In this document: piece by piece, positions 46,158 through 57,187 of the stretch
How positions within the stretch are numbered: position 1 is the first letter of the stretch
Layout: each line of letters begins with the position of its first letter
Assembly (NCBI GenBank): GCA_032622095.1
Contig: CP136063.1
Span: 266,531,426 to 266,595,425 of the forward strand
DNA length: 64,000 bases
Direction: 5' to 3'
Source: Siphonodentalium dalli
Taxonomy: Eukaryota; Mollusca; Scaphopoda; Gadilida; Siphonodentaliidae
Translations under genes and position numbers: made by a program
The notes under the pieces: generated by a model
Database searches by the model: none
What the model saw: the letters and a program-made list of their open reading frames with translations, nothing else
Told to the model about the DNA's origin: nothing

Positions 46158-47796
46158 TACCAGAGTGTACTGTTGGAAGATATGCTAAAAACAAATGTCG
46201 CATATACGCTAGACCTATGTGTACCAAATAATGTCAAAAGTATCAAAAATAATTATTACTGTACATCTGAAATAGAGAACTGTACTTCCAATATATGATG
46301 TACCATTAGCCTTGACAAAGTCCCATCAAACATTTAGTTTATTTGCAACAGAAACGATCGGTGTCCCTTGGTTTGCACACACACACACACACGCACACAA
46401 CGTCCAATTATACCTATTTGGTTTTTGTTTTACCAAAATTGACCAATTTCAACCCAAAATGCAGACAATGGCAGAGTGAATATCAATATATAAGCTTCAT
46501 ATACTAAGAAATGTTTGAGATAGAAAAAAAAATATCGTAGCAATTTCAAAATGTTGTCTTGCAATCGCAAATGAGAACGTTCGGGGGGGGGGGATATTTT
46601 CATAGCCAAACACATTGGGAGTTACCTAAACTGAATACGAAAATCATATTATGCATCCAAATTTCTCACTTTTTTGTGAACGTTTACAGCTTTGTAAAAC
46701 AATTAAACCATCCAACCAGTAATCCCACATTTAACACCGGCTACACAGCCTGCACTAGCAGTTGTGACCCCAATATACTTATTTTTTCTATGTTCAGGTA
46801 TTCTATAAGTTAACCCTCGCAATCGTGTAACCTATACATGCAGCTACATGAAAATATGTGCCATAAATAGGTGGAAAACTCAATATAAAACTTTCATGTG
46901 TCACTTCCCGTATTATTTAAGTATATACGATAATTTACGCCCTCTATGTGTGTTTTCTGTGAAGGCGTTTTTTAATTGTCAATGGAGCTATGGGTGAAAT
47001 ATGATTAAACAGGTACTCAGGAATGGTACTTGATGTATTTTCGTACTTCGTACTCGTTATCATTATGTTTATCATTATTGAGCTATTATCCGGCTCAAAA
47101 TATCGCCGAGTCCAAAACGACACCTCTCATCAGAATGGATTAACCCGAAATTGGGTCAAGACACCTGAGTTGTACCATGTGGTCGGCCCTATCCACCCAC
47201 TCATTGGCTGCACATGATGTGCCATCTTAACCCATTGTCAAATTAATTGACGGGCAGTATAACACATGCATTGCTTTTCCAACCATTGACTGAACACTGC
47301 TTACTGACAATGAGCTCTTTATGCATGCACAAGACCAATATCTTCAAAGTTTTGCCCTTACATGTCGACAAGTGTGTAAAATTATTTATGCGACATATTT
47401 CGTATTTGGCGGAGAATTATGAATTGAATGACTGATTGGTGCGCTAATCTGAGATTTGTCGATCTTGTTTATAAATACATGTATATAGGTTGAGATCGTT
47501 AATGAAGATAGAAGGACTACAATTATATGTAACTTACTATATTAGTTTAGCCATTGTCGTGATGTGTAGAACATAATGCCACACTGGAACGGAATTAGAT
47601 TCGAGAAATTTTAACAGTTGAAAATGTAATGCATACGTGAAACAACATTCCTAAATTTGAAGTTAGACACACACACCCACCTCCATCCCACCGAGTAACG
47701 AGGTTCTATATAGTTATAACCCTTGTGTCCTATTTCTAACTGTCAATGAGAGCGATATTATACTTGAAAATCGTTGTCTATAGATAGCTGCATGCA
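46158..47796. other. Unassigned AT-rich region
   Basis: Contains a short (CA)n near 46377-46398 and a poly-G run near 46580-46590. The frame at 47023-47217 starts with a hydrophobic helix but has no other coding support. No gene called. Confidence 0.5.
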
Positions 47797-48094
47797 TATA
47801 TTATGGTATCATACATGCAAGTCATATAATATATTATGGTATCATACATGCAAGTCATATAATATATTATGGTATCATACATGCAAGTCATATAATATAT
47901 TATGGTATCATACATGCAAGTCATATAATATATTATGGTATCATACATGCAAGTCATATAATATATTATGGTATCATACATGCAAGTCATATAATATATT
48001 ATGGTATCATACATGCAAGTCATATAATATATTATGGTATCATACATGCAAGTCATATAATATATTATGGTATCATACATGCAAGTCATATAAA
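47797..48094. repeat. Satellite, 33-bp unit, nine copies
   Basis: TATTATGGTATCATACATGC followed by AAGTCATATAATA, repeated nine times almost without change. Open on both strands because of the 33-bp period. Confidence 0.97.
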
Positions 48095-48359
48095 ATGAAA
48101 TACTGCTTACGTTGATGCAGCAGGCATTGGAAATATATTTTCAAACTAAACCGCGTCGGAAATCGCCTTTTGTGTATGAAGTTCATAACACGTCTTAACT
48201 TCCTAACAATCAGACTGCAACAATGCCAATGTTTTTTGTTTGTTTTTTGTGTGTGTAATGTAATGGTTTATTACTCAGACACAATATGTGCAACATGAGA
48301 ATTAGATAGATAACATGACTAAACGCAATCTGCAGAAAACAAAAGTATAAGAATCACCC

Positions 48360-48517
48360 ATCATCACCGCCGCAACATCGTCTACGCCAATATCACCATC
48401 ATCATTACCATTATCATCGTCGTCGTCGCCCCTATTGGTAGTATCATCGTCATCGTCTATGTCATCATAATCATCATCATCATCTCTGTCGTCATCATCA
48501 ACATCACCATCACCACC

Positions 48518-48551
<34 letters not shown>

Positions 48552-48660
48552 TCATCATCTCTGTCGTCATCATCAACATCACCATCACCACCACCACCAC
48601 CACCATCATCATCATCACCATTATCTGCAGCAGCAGCATCATTATCAGCATCAGCACTAT
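48360..48660. repeat. CAT/CAC trinucleotide microsatellite with internal duplication
   Basis: (TCA)n with two (CCA)n segments. The block CTCTGTCGTCATCATCAACA plus the following CACCATCACCACC part occurs twice (about 48483 and 48558). Confidence 0.95.
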
Positions 48661-48739
48661 AGGCATATCATCATAATTGTCTACATCGTCTACACCCTTC
48701 ACAATTGACGGGAAATGCGCTAGTGCGGCATTAAAGATT

Positions 48740-48930
48740 CTGTGCCAATGCATTATCTTATATATGTGCGAGTATCACATAGAGAGCCTCGCATATATAA
48801 GAGAATACACTGGCTTACAAGGTCAAGGTAAATATTGTTAGACCAATGCATTCTCTTATATATGCGAGGCGCCCTATATATATATATATATGGGCGACTC
48901 GCATATATAAGAGAATGCATTGGCACAGGG
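48740..48930. mobile_element. Double-hairpin cassette without family E or C ends
   Basis: CTGTGCCAATGCATTATCTT starts a diverged first hairpin (to about 48814). The second hairpin (about 48842-48924) has its loop expanded to an (AT)n stretch, and the cassette ends GGCACAGGG. Neither TGTGACCCGCC ends nor CCCTTTACCC ends surround it. Confidence 0.8.
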
Positions 48931-48952
48931 CTTTCGCAAAAAATCAGAAAAA

Positions 48953-49080
48953 CCCAGGCTTCAAAATATGGTGCAGGACATTTTCAGAATCAGTTCAACA
49001 GAGGGTGAATTTTGTGATGCTACCCCGCACAGCAGGCTAGCATCACTAAATTCACCCTCTGGGGTCCTCTCAGTCTGCAT
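48953..49080. mobile_element. Family G hairpin, copy at 49 kb
   Basis: Left outer part CAGGCTTCAAAATATGGTGC and GACATTTTCAGAAT, then a hairpin with AGAGGGTGAATTTTGTGATG and CATCACTAAATTCACCCTCT arms. The right outer end has decayed. A family E half arm (GAGAATGCATTGGCACAGGG) follows at 49142-49161. Confidence 0.7.
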
Positions 49081-49161
49081 GGTCTCATCCGCTTTGGGAG
49101 ACATAGACACATATTTTCTTAGATATGCGATGCTTCCTATACGAGAATGCATTGGCACAGG

Positions 49162-49629
49162 GTTTTCAGGAAGGTCCAATCATGAAAGGGTTAATACGGG
49201 GTACGCTGCGTTCACTAGAATATAAATTATAGAATCATAAATTCATCACAACGCGTCTGGTTGAACTTATACCATATTACCAGGCAATTCTTTTAGGATT
49301 ACGTATTACAGTGCTGCATATAGTTTCGATTTAGTAGAATCGAAAGCACGTATCCTTGTACTATTTATCATACAATGTGTATAGTAAGGGGAAACCCATA
49401 AAACAAACACTGCTGATCAAGCTTGTGTTTTCTGCATTGGCGGACCATTAGGATGCACGCTTCACGCAGCGAACACAATTAATTCTGCGTTGCGGGTGGT
49501 ACCATTATTGCTGTAGTTTTTTTCTGAAGGTCGGTTCTCAGTGCATATTGAACTGTTCACGAGTCGCTGCTATTGGGGAAAAAGTTAATTCCATTACTAA
49601 GTTCAAGTCTCGTGATATGTATGATGTGC
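49162..49629. other. Unassigned unique-looking region
   Basis: No repeat or coding feature recognised. Confidence 0.5.
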
Positions 49630-50155
49630 TTAAAGGCACGGGCGGCGTTCGTTGCAGAAATATTCATATTTGTTCAAATCGCCATCAACAGAAGGAATAT
49701 TAAAATATATATAGTTTTGTTCATATGCCAAACATAATCAGCGCGTAAATAGTATATTGTCGTCAAGACGTACGATGGTGTACGTACACAAGAGCCTGCT
49801 CGTGTTACAGAAGTTTTGCTTCTGTTCACATAACACATCGCAATTCTATTGGTTAATCACACACAAATGATATTAACGCTCTTTATTATGTCCATATCAG
49901 GAAAACAGTAACAAATAACGCTCTTTATGTTTACATATCCGGATCTAAACAAAAGCCAGGCAACGTAACGTTTTTTGCTTTTGTTTACATAACAAAGGAA
50001 AACAAATTGACAATAACATACTGTTATGCCATATTTCTGATTGCTATAATAACAAAGTCTGTCTATATTTTAATATTATTTCTGTTTATGGCGGTTTTTG
50101 ACGGAGGTGAATATTTTATCAGAATACCCACCGCCGACGCCGCCCGTATCTTTAA
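49630..50155 (+). mobile_element. TTAA-flanked MITE family D, copy 2
   Basis: TTAAAGGCACGGGCGGCGTT and GACGCCGCCCGTATCTTTAA ends, 526 bp, same interior as at 24136 but reversed. The right end abuts TTTAAAGGGACACAATGCAC, itself like the start of another TTAA-type element. Confidence 0.88.
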
Positions 50156-50600
50156 AGGGACACAATGCACTCACAGTGGGTAAATGTTTAATAATATAAA
50201 AGTCTGAAATACATCACCAATAAGAAGACCATGGAGAATTAGATAAACATTGTTCTTATGTTAATTATCCTAGTTCATGAATAACGAAATTTCCCGTGCT
50301 GAAACCATTGTTATGTAAACAAAAATGTTACATTGATTTGTCAACAAATGTCGCTAATCGGGTAATAAGTTCAAATAGTTTAGTCCAACTATGATTTTCA
50401 CAATATTTGTCAATACTTTTACCTTTTCCAATGTTTATACAGTCACGTTTTGATTAAACGTATTGGACTTTTGTTGGTAATTCCGCTGTAACGGTAATGT
50501 TTACATAACAATGCATGGTCTTGAATGCGAAACCTTCTTATTAGAGAGTTATGATTAAATAATCAAAATAAGAACAAAGTCACTCTATTTGTTCATGCAT
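50156..50600. mobile_element. Possible further TTAA-type dispersed element
   Basis: Starts AAAGGGACACAATGCACTCA next to TTTAA. 50310-50392 matches 9833-9915 in inverted orientation (TGTTGACAAATCA, TAAACTATTTGAACTTA). The right end is undefined. Confidence 0.4.
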
Positions 50601-51237
50601 TTGATGTTGATATTTGCATGCTTTACATACTTTTGTATATTATTTCATATGAACTTTCTTCGAATGCATTGCTTCCCTTTAAGTTTTCTGTCCGCAGCAA
50701 TATAGACAACATGCTTGGAGAGACGTTACATCGAATTTACCAGTCACCGAACACAAGCCAGACCGCCGTTCCTGCTTTGAGTGGTATGTTGAGATTTGTT
50801 AGTTGGCGTTCAACAACCGTTCACGAGGCATTTTGTCAGATAATGAACGGACGCCGTGGAGATATCTCGCTTCTGTTCGCTATCGACAGATAACTCGTTG
50901 TTTATTGTAACTACAAAGGAAGGCTCGTCAATTAATAGCACACTTTATGCGCAGCCTGGTCATTCCGTGCTACTCTTGCAAATTAAGACGGACGAAGAAA
51001 TCACTCCCAATTAAGAAGATGTCCCAATATATTCATTAAATAAAGGCCTGATTAGTGGCGGCTTGCAAACACGGAGCGCGATATCTGCTGGGTTTATATC
51101 GCGCTAATAGGCGGTAAATAAGAGACGCCCGTATCACGTCAATTGTCATTACACATAGATGCGTTGAGAGATGACGGTGCTCTATTACAAGAGCCTCCGA
51201 ATTAACGCTACAATGGCGCCCAGAGTACGGGAACACA
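50601..51237. other. Unique-looking, balanced-composition region
   Basis: No repeat family found. Higher GC and complexity than the surroundings, for example CGCGATATCTGCTGGGTTTA near 51078. A 91-codon frame at 50618-50893 is unrecognised. It could include an exon or a conserved non-coding element, but nothing in the sequence proves either. Confidence 0.35.
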
Positions 51238-51908
51238 CACAGTCTCGGCCATACAGGCCCATATACTGGTTAGTGGCTACAATGATGTACATGTTTTCCA
51301 TAGGCCTCAGTGCAAATGTTTAATGTGTATACTGTTTTCAGTATAATGCACAGTTCCTGAATTTTCTTAAAATCTGAAAGATTGACATCTGAGATAACGT
51401 TTTATGAAAATAAAATTCATATACGTCAGGCAGCGAATCTACCTTTAAATCTTGTTTTTTCTTAACTAAGGTCAGAACCTCATAAAACATACTGTTATTT
51501 TTCACACCACAAAAATCAAACTTCACTATACGAAGGTTTACTTCTGTTCCAATGGCTCTCTTACATATGGGAATTTATAGGGCAGAGGAGTGCTTTATAT
51601 TTTATATTTAAAAAAACCCAGACAAAGCTATTGACCAATCAGAGCTCAGTGTCTATTATAATAATTCCCTCTTGTAGTTTTCTTCTGTATCCAGTGGAGT
51701 GCGCTCCGAGTCATATCAAAACTTATCACCATGTAAATACGTTTGTATCGTCATCTTGATTTCATGTGTGTTGCTATATTGTGTTGGGAGAGGGGCTTCA
51801 TAAGTTGTAAAAACTTGTGCCCCAATCCCTTTTGTATATTATGCAAATAAAATATGTTTCATATTTCAAGTCATATTCACACCATTGTAGCCACAGTCTC
51901 GGCCATAC
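51238..51908 (+). mobile_element. 637-bp insertion between 17-bp direct repeats, with LINE 3' UTR
   Basis: CACAGTCTCGGCCATAC occurs at 51238-51254 and 51892-51908. Within, 51719-51886 matches the 3' UTR of LINE fragment 3 (GGGAGAGGGGCTTCATAAGT, CTTGTGCCCCAATCCCTTTT, AATAAAATATGTTTC), here on the plus strand. The 5' part (51255-51718) is unassigned. A 12-bp inverted pair GTGGCTACAATG/CATTGTAGCCAC lies near the two ends. Probably a 5'-truncated LINE insertion. Confidence 0.6.
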
Positions 51909-52385
51909 TGAGCTGACTGGCTTGGCTTGGATTATTGAGGTTTATCTTCGTTTCAGCCGCTAGGCCATATCATGATACATGTTATTGACTTTACGCGATG
52001 TCAAATACGGCGCTAAGATTAATTACATGTGTTTAACCAGGAAAATCACCACACTGCACGTAGAAACCAAACTCTCGATAATAAATGATAAATTTCCCCA
52101 GATACACGAACCAGTCGTGATCTCATTATTACGTGCTTCAAGTCATCCATGATCTCCCAAATGTGAAGTCACACGGGATTTCAAAATCTGTACAAAAACA
52201 GTTTTTCATGTTTTCCAAATTTGAATGTGGTTCCATTGGTTTTGATTGCCACATTTCTTGAACTTTTGAGCTGTACTTTTGAGCTGTACTTTTGAGCTGT
52301 ACTTTTTGTTGTCTATATTCAAGTGAGTGATCACGCGATATATGAGACGTTATATATTCTTAGGACATTTGGGAGAATATGTTAA
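51909..52385. other. Unassigned, with a 14-bp triplication
   Basis: CTTTTGAGCTGTA is repeated three times at about 52262-52303. Nothing else recognised. Confidence 0.5.
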
Positions 52386-53326
52386 CTCATGCACAAGCCT
52401 GAGTTTAGTGTGCCTGTCATTTGCAGAATGAGGTCCCCAGAGGGTGAATTTAGTGACGCTATATCCCGCATAGCGGGCTAGCATCATTAAAATGACCCTC
52501 TGGGGGGACCTCATTCTGCTATGGGACACATAGACTCAGATTGAAGTTCCCAAAATGGTGAACATTGTGATATACACCCATTGGGAACCTCGACTATGCA
52601 TTGTGTCGTCTGCCAATCTGGGAATATATAGAGAAACTAAACTAAAAAAGAAATAGAATCTATGTGAAGAAGTTTCTATATATGTGACCCGCCATATCAA
52701 ATCCAGTCGGAAGTCGGGAATTTTTTTACCCTGTGCCAATGCATTCTCTTATATATGCGAGTCGACCATAGGTCGCCTCGCATATATAAGAGAATGCATT
52801 GGCTTAACAATTTTTTATCATGTTTTTTAAATAAATGTTTCTTACAATTTTTAGGACATAAAATAAAAAAAACATCCATTACCCTGCAGGGAGCCCCACA
52901 CATATATAGAAGCACATAGAAGAGTGTCGTCTGCTCATGTTTGTCTGGGGCTCTGTATGGGTGAAATTATAAAATTGTTAAAGAATACAAGAACAAATTA
53001 TTAAAATTGTAAAAATTTGTTAGGCCAATGCATTCTCTCTTATATATGCGAGGCGACCTATGGTCGACTCGCATATATAAGAGAATGCATTGGCACAGGG
53101 TAAAAAGATCCCGACTTCCGACTGGATTTGATATGGCGGGTCACATATATAGAAATGTTTTATAAAGAAACTTTCCATAGAAGATGAGGCCTAAAGCAGA
53201 ATGAGGTCCCCAGAGGGTGAATTATATTTATGCTAGCCCGATATGTGGGACAGCGTCACTAATTTCACCCTCTGAGGACACCATTCTGCAAATGACAGGC
53301 ACAATAAGCACAGGCTTGCTCATGCA
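52386..53326. mobile_element. Family G element with hairpin-bearing ends and 8-bp TSD, hosting family E
   Basis: The element 52394-53318 has ends CAAGCCTGAGTTTAGTGTGC and, at the right read inward, CAAGCCTGTGCTTATTGTGC, flanked by CTCATGCA (52386-52393, 53319-53326). Each end carries a hairpin with GGTCCCCAGAGGGTGAATT arms. The middle holds the family E insertion (52683-53145). The 8-bp duplication and CA-starting ends fit hAT-type transposition. Confidence 0.82.
52683..53145 (-). mobile_element. Family E double-hairpin MITE, copy 4, nested in family G
   Basis: Complete TGTGACCCGCCATATCAAAT ends, TATA on both flanks, hairpins at about 52735-52803 and 53023-53094 (the second with an extra CT in one arm). 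The core is inverted relative to copy 1. It is younger than the family G element that contains it. Confidence 0.92.
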
Positions 53327-53337
53327 CGTTCCCCATA

Positions 53338-54349
53338 TATCACTCTTAGAACAAATGTGTATAAATTCTACACAATATGCTTTAAATTTTATCTTAAACA
53401 AAATTGTGTAGAAATTACACATGACATGTGTGTCGGTGGAATTTCCTCAACATCGAATACAAGAAAACCATAGTCAGAAATGGTAACGCGCTCAAGATCA
53501 TATATTATATACCCATGATTGTAATTATAGAATATAAAATATGTTGGTTTCGCGAATGACCAACTCAGAATTCCGTTAAAATAACAATAACAACCAGCAC
53601 CTAATTAACGAACCGGCGGCCGACTCGGCCGTCTCCGGCCACAACCATCAGTGGGCTGCAGAACGAAAAATATCTATAAAAGTTGAAATATAAGACTTAA
53701 AAGTTATCTTTTAAATTTCTTTTATCGGTAATTGACATAGCTTGTCACAAACCAAAAATCAACATTATTGGCATAATAATGTAAAGGACAACAAACGAAA
53801 TTGAAATCCCCAACTACACCTTTTACCGGACTCGGCCTCCTGGTCGCGCAGTTCGACTTTTAAACCGCAAAAACCAATTATCTATAAATAAAATTTCCAT
53901 GGGACCACGGCTATCAAGAAATTGCGAACAGTATACACGCGGCGCGCGCTAATGAGTGAATAAGTGAGTATATCATAGGTATTAGATGAGATGTGTTCTA
54001 TTGGAGACAAAAAACTCGCAAGGGCCACCACAGAACAAAAAATTGGCAGCAATCTTAAAATTTGTCATACACTGTGTTAGTGTCAAAACTGAACAGCGCA
54101 TCATGGTGTAGCACAAAGTGTTAAAGCTGCTACCAGATTTTTAATATGGTAGCTTTTACGAGGTTTCTGTCTCAAAATAGAACATATATCACCTACTAAC
54201 TATAATACACTCACATATTCACTCAGATTCAACGATGAGAACATTCCAGCGACACATATATATCATGTGTCATTTCTACACAATTTTGTTTGAGATCAAA
54301 TTTAAAACACATTGTGTAGAATTTATACACATTTGTTCTAAGAGTGTAT
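53338..54349. mobile_element. 1-kb DNA transposon with CACTCTTAGAAC ends and TAT TSD
   Basis: The left arm (53341-53427) begins CACTCTTAGAACAAATGTG and continues with AAATTCTACACAAT and AAACAAAATTGTGTAGAAAT. The right arm (54262-54346) is its reverse complement at about 90% by eye. Flanks are TAT on both sides, a 3-bp duplication as in CACTA/EnSpm elements. The ~830-bp interior has no convincing coding frame, so it is a non-autonomous or decayed copy. Confidence 0.75.
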
Positions 54350-54523
54350 ATTTACGCAAGTAACCACGTGACTACTAATGACCAATTCAGCAACAGTGAT
54401 CCAACTTATACTTATACACAAAAACGCACAAGAATTGTACTAATTTGACCTTTCTTACAACATAATGACACATGCTTCCAAATCATGGGTGATTATTACA
54501 GATAAAGATATATATATATCCTA

Positions 54524-55045
54524 ACTAGCCGATGAGCCCGACGTTGTCCGGGCTATTCAAAAAACAAATTTAAAGTCGATAGCTCTACCCGTTTCCGAGA
54601 TCTGGTCTGCGCATGCACGAAGCTGGCGTCGCACGGGCTCGGCGACCCGATAAAATTCCTATCCGTTGCAAGATACATTCACATACCAAATTTCAAGTCG
54701 ATAGCTCGACCCGTTTCCGAGATCTCGTCTGCGCATGCGCGAAGCTGGCTTCGCACGGGCTCGGCGACCCGATAAAATTCGTATCCGGGGCAAGATACAT
54801 TCACATAGCAAATTTCAAGTCGATAGCTCCACCCGTTTCCGAGATCTCGTCTGCGCATGCGCGAAGCGGGCGCCGCACGGGCTCGCCAATACGACAACGT
54901 CCACCGCCTGGTTAAACTACACACACGTACCAAGTTTCGTCCCGATCGGTCGAGAATCGTAGATTTGTATAAATGACAGACAAACAAACATACATACAGA
55001 CAGACAGACAAACAGAGGTCTTCAAAATATATATGAGATGGAAAA
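54524..55045 (+). mobile_element. Helentron-like non-autonomous element 2
   Basis: Starts CTAACTAGCCGATGAGCCCG and GTTGTCCGGGCTA, then three 122-bp tandem units beginning AGTCGATAGCTC (54574, 54696, 54818), each with CGTTTCCGAGATC and a GCGCATGCGCGAAGC-type stretch. The 3' zone has TTTCGTCCCGATCGGTCGAG, a (CAGA)n microsatellite at 54992-55015 and the end CTTCAAAATATATATGAGAT, like that of element 1. Tandem core plus tetranucleotide repeat is the known layout of DINE-1/pearl-type Helentron derivatives. Confidence 0.65.
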
Positions 55046-55479
55046 TAAAATAAAATTCAAACGCGTCCTTGTATACAGCACAGCGCTACAATTGAGATAC
55101 AAGGGTATCATGAGACCTATAGTTTGATACTGTTTGGTTCCCGTGTTGTTCTTAATGATATACTATATGGTCAGATTTTGCTACTAACGAAAACATCGTA
55201 GAACACATGTGCAATCAAAATACTTTCATGTCCCCGTGTGTATTGAGGGCTCTTATACCGTTATACGATAGATTAAAAATCTCAATTGGATGCAAAGCGA
55301 GTTCCCAAGATGTAAATTATGTCCGTATACATGGGGGTGGTTGTAAATTCGTAAATATGCCATATATGTTATAGATACGCCCCTGTTGTTCTATTACACG
55401 AGATTTAAAGATGCTCCATCCGATTTGATACAAAATTTCATAAAATGTATCATGTCCAGGGACGTCGTATATAGACACA
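55046..55479. other. Unassigned region with a possible TTAA-type terminus
   Basis: GATTTAAAGATGCTCCATCC at 55401 resembles ends of TTAA-targeting MITEs, but no partner end was found. Confidence 0.4.
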
Positions 55480-55857
55480 AGAAATAACAACACACTTTTT
55501 TTCTCCGTAACTTTCGGTCCATGGCCTTTATTAACGGCAATATATAGCTATCTATTTACATATTAAGGATTTACATTATACAGCTCAAAACGAAAGTTCA
55601 CTATAGTCAACGTTGTAGTGCAGAAGTTCTACCGGCGCCATTGTGCTCCTTTGTGTACGTCCGTACTCCACCAGAATAGTACGTTACGTGATGTACTCGC
55701 TTCCGCACTACATATACACCTTTGACCATAGCGAACTTTTGTTTTGAGCCGTATATATGTAAATCCTTAATATATAAATATATAGCTGCATTGTCGTTGA
55801 TATATGAAGGCCGTGGGGCCGAAAGCTACGGAAAAAGAGCGTGTTGCTATTTATTGT
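55480..55857. mobile_element. Long foldback (378-bp imperfect palindrome)
   Basis: The outer arms pair GAAATAACAACACAC, TCCGTAACTTTCGG and GGCCTTTATTAACG with their complements at 55800-55857. The inner arms pair TATTAAGGATTTACATTATA and CAGCTCAAAACGAAAGTTCA with 55722-55775. The innermost GTGTACGTCCGTACT and AGTACGTTACGTGATGTAC lie around a centre near 55668. The whole element can fold as one hairpin. No TSD was identified. Confidence 0.8.
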
Positions 55858-55920
55858 AAACTTTCTAGAGCCAACTTTCAGCTAAAATATATACCATGAA
55901 AAAGTAAAATGAAAACAAAT

Positions 55921-56360
55921 ACGAGTTCGTGAAGCTGGATCGAAGTTTGAAATTCGGTGAAGATTCGCATGAAGTTAGATTGAAGTTCGAAATTCGATGG
56001 TGATTCACATAGAACTGTCACATATCAAGAGTGGATGATCGCGGGGGTCGTTAATGGTTGAGAAATACTAACTATATGTATATATACTGTGAAAATATAA
56101 TATGCGAGAATCGATGGATATTCCACAGAGATTCCTGTGTACTTACATGTAGATCGAAGTTTGAAATTCGGTGGATATTATCTCAGATAACATCGACCGA
56201 ACGACAATCATTAGGTACTCTCGCGCCAACAGTGCACATGCATGATATGACTACAAATCTTCGACAACAGTCCACATTTTAATTCGACGGAGATTGGGTC
56301 GAAATTCGCGTGAAGTTAGATCGAAGTTCTAAATTCGTGTGAAATTCAAGATCTCAAATA
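55921..56360 (+). repeat. Cluster of GAAGTTCGAAATTCG repeats
   Basis: GATCGAAGTTTGAAATTCGG, GATTCGCATGAAGTTAGAT and related words recur about seven times with gaps, as at 44130 and 57210. Confidence 0.7.
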
Positions 56361-56480
56361 CCAGATATTATGGGATGATGCTATAATCGAGAAGGTTCTG
56401 GTGAAAGAAAAGAGTAAAAATGCACGGAAATCGTGAGTCAGCTAATTACCGGAGACCTGACAGTCGCGATCGCCAATTTA
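56265..56480 (+). repeat. Upstream copy of a diverged ~210-bp direct duplication
   Basis: GACAACAGTCCACATTTTAA, ATTCGTGTGAAATTCAA, ATACCAGAT and GAGACCTGACA appear in the same order at 57188-57390 (GACAACAGTCCAGATTG, ATTCGTGGAAATTCAAA, ATACCAGAT, GAGACCAGATA). Confidence 0.6.
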
Positions 56481-56785
56481 TCACATGAGCTGAAGAGGGA
56501 ACTGCATGTATAGAGGATATTACAGCACAGACCCACGTGAACCAATATGCACTAAACTCACAATATGAACTGCATGCACGGAAGGTACTTCATATCTTCA
56601 TATCACATGCCTTATGATTAGCGTTTGACGCATCCCCTCTCTTGGCTCAAAACATATTTTTTTCCGATGGATATTTTCAGGTAAAAGCAAGAATGTTTTT
56701 ATTCTCCGAAGACGTATAGAATTGAGCGACGACAAACACTATAGTCACTTCCCCGTTAGTATGCAGTGCACCAAATGCACCAAAA

Positions 56786-57181
56786 TGTGACCCGCCATAT
56801 CAAATCCAGTCGTAGGTCGCCTCGCATATATAAGAGAATGCATTGGCCTAACAATATTTTACAATTTAAATAATTTGTTCTTGTATTCTTTAACAATTTT
56901 ATAATTTCACCCATACAGAGCCCCAGACAAACATGAGCAGACGACACTCTTCTATATGCTTCTATATATGTGTGGGGCTCCCTGCAGGGTAATGTATTTT
57001 TTTTATTTTATGTTCTAAAAATTGTCAGAAACATTTATTTAAAAAACATGATAAAAAATTGTTAAGCCAATGCATTCTCTTATATATGCGAGGCGACCTA
57101 TGGTCGACTCGCATATATAAGAGAATGCATGGGCACAGGGTAAAAAAAATCCCGACTTCCGACTTGATATGGCGGGTCACA
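56786..57181 (+). mobile_element. Family E double-hairpin MITE, copy 5, with hairpin-arm deletion
   Basis: Starts TGTGACCCGCCATATCAAAT, but the left arm of hairpin 1 is gone: CCAGTCG passes directly into TAGGTCGCCTCGC. Hairpin 2 is intact (about 57065-57133). The right end has lost GGATT (GACTTGATATGG). Confidence 0.9.
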
Positions 57182-57187
57182 AATGTG

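Noticed and set aside
47774-48115. 113- and 103-codon repeat frames
   Set aside because: Artefact of a nine-copy 33-bp satellite.
48457-48753. Met-rich 98-codon minus-strand frame
   Set aside because: Translation of the CAT/CAC microsatellite.
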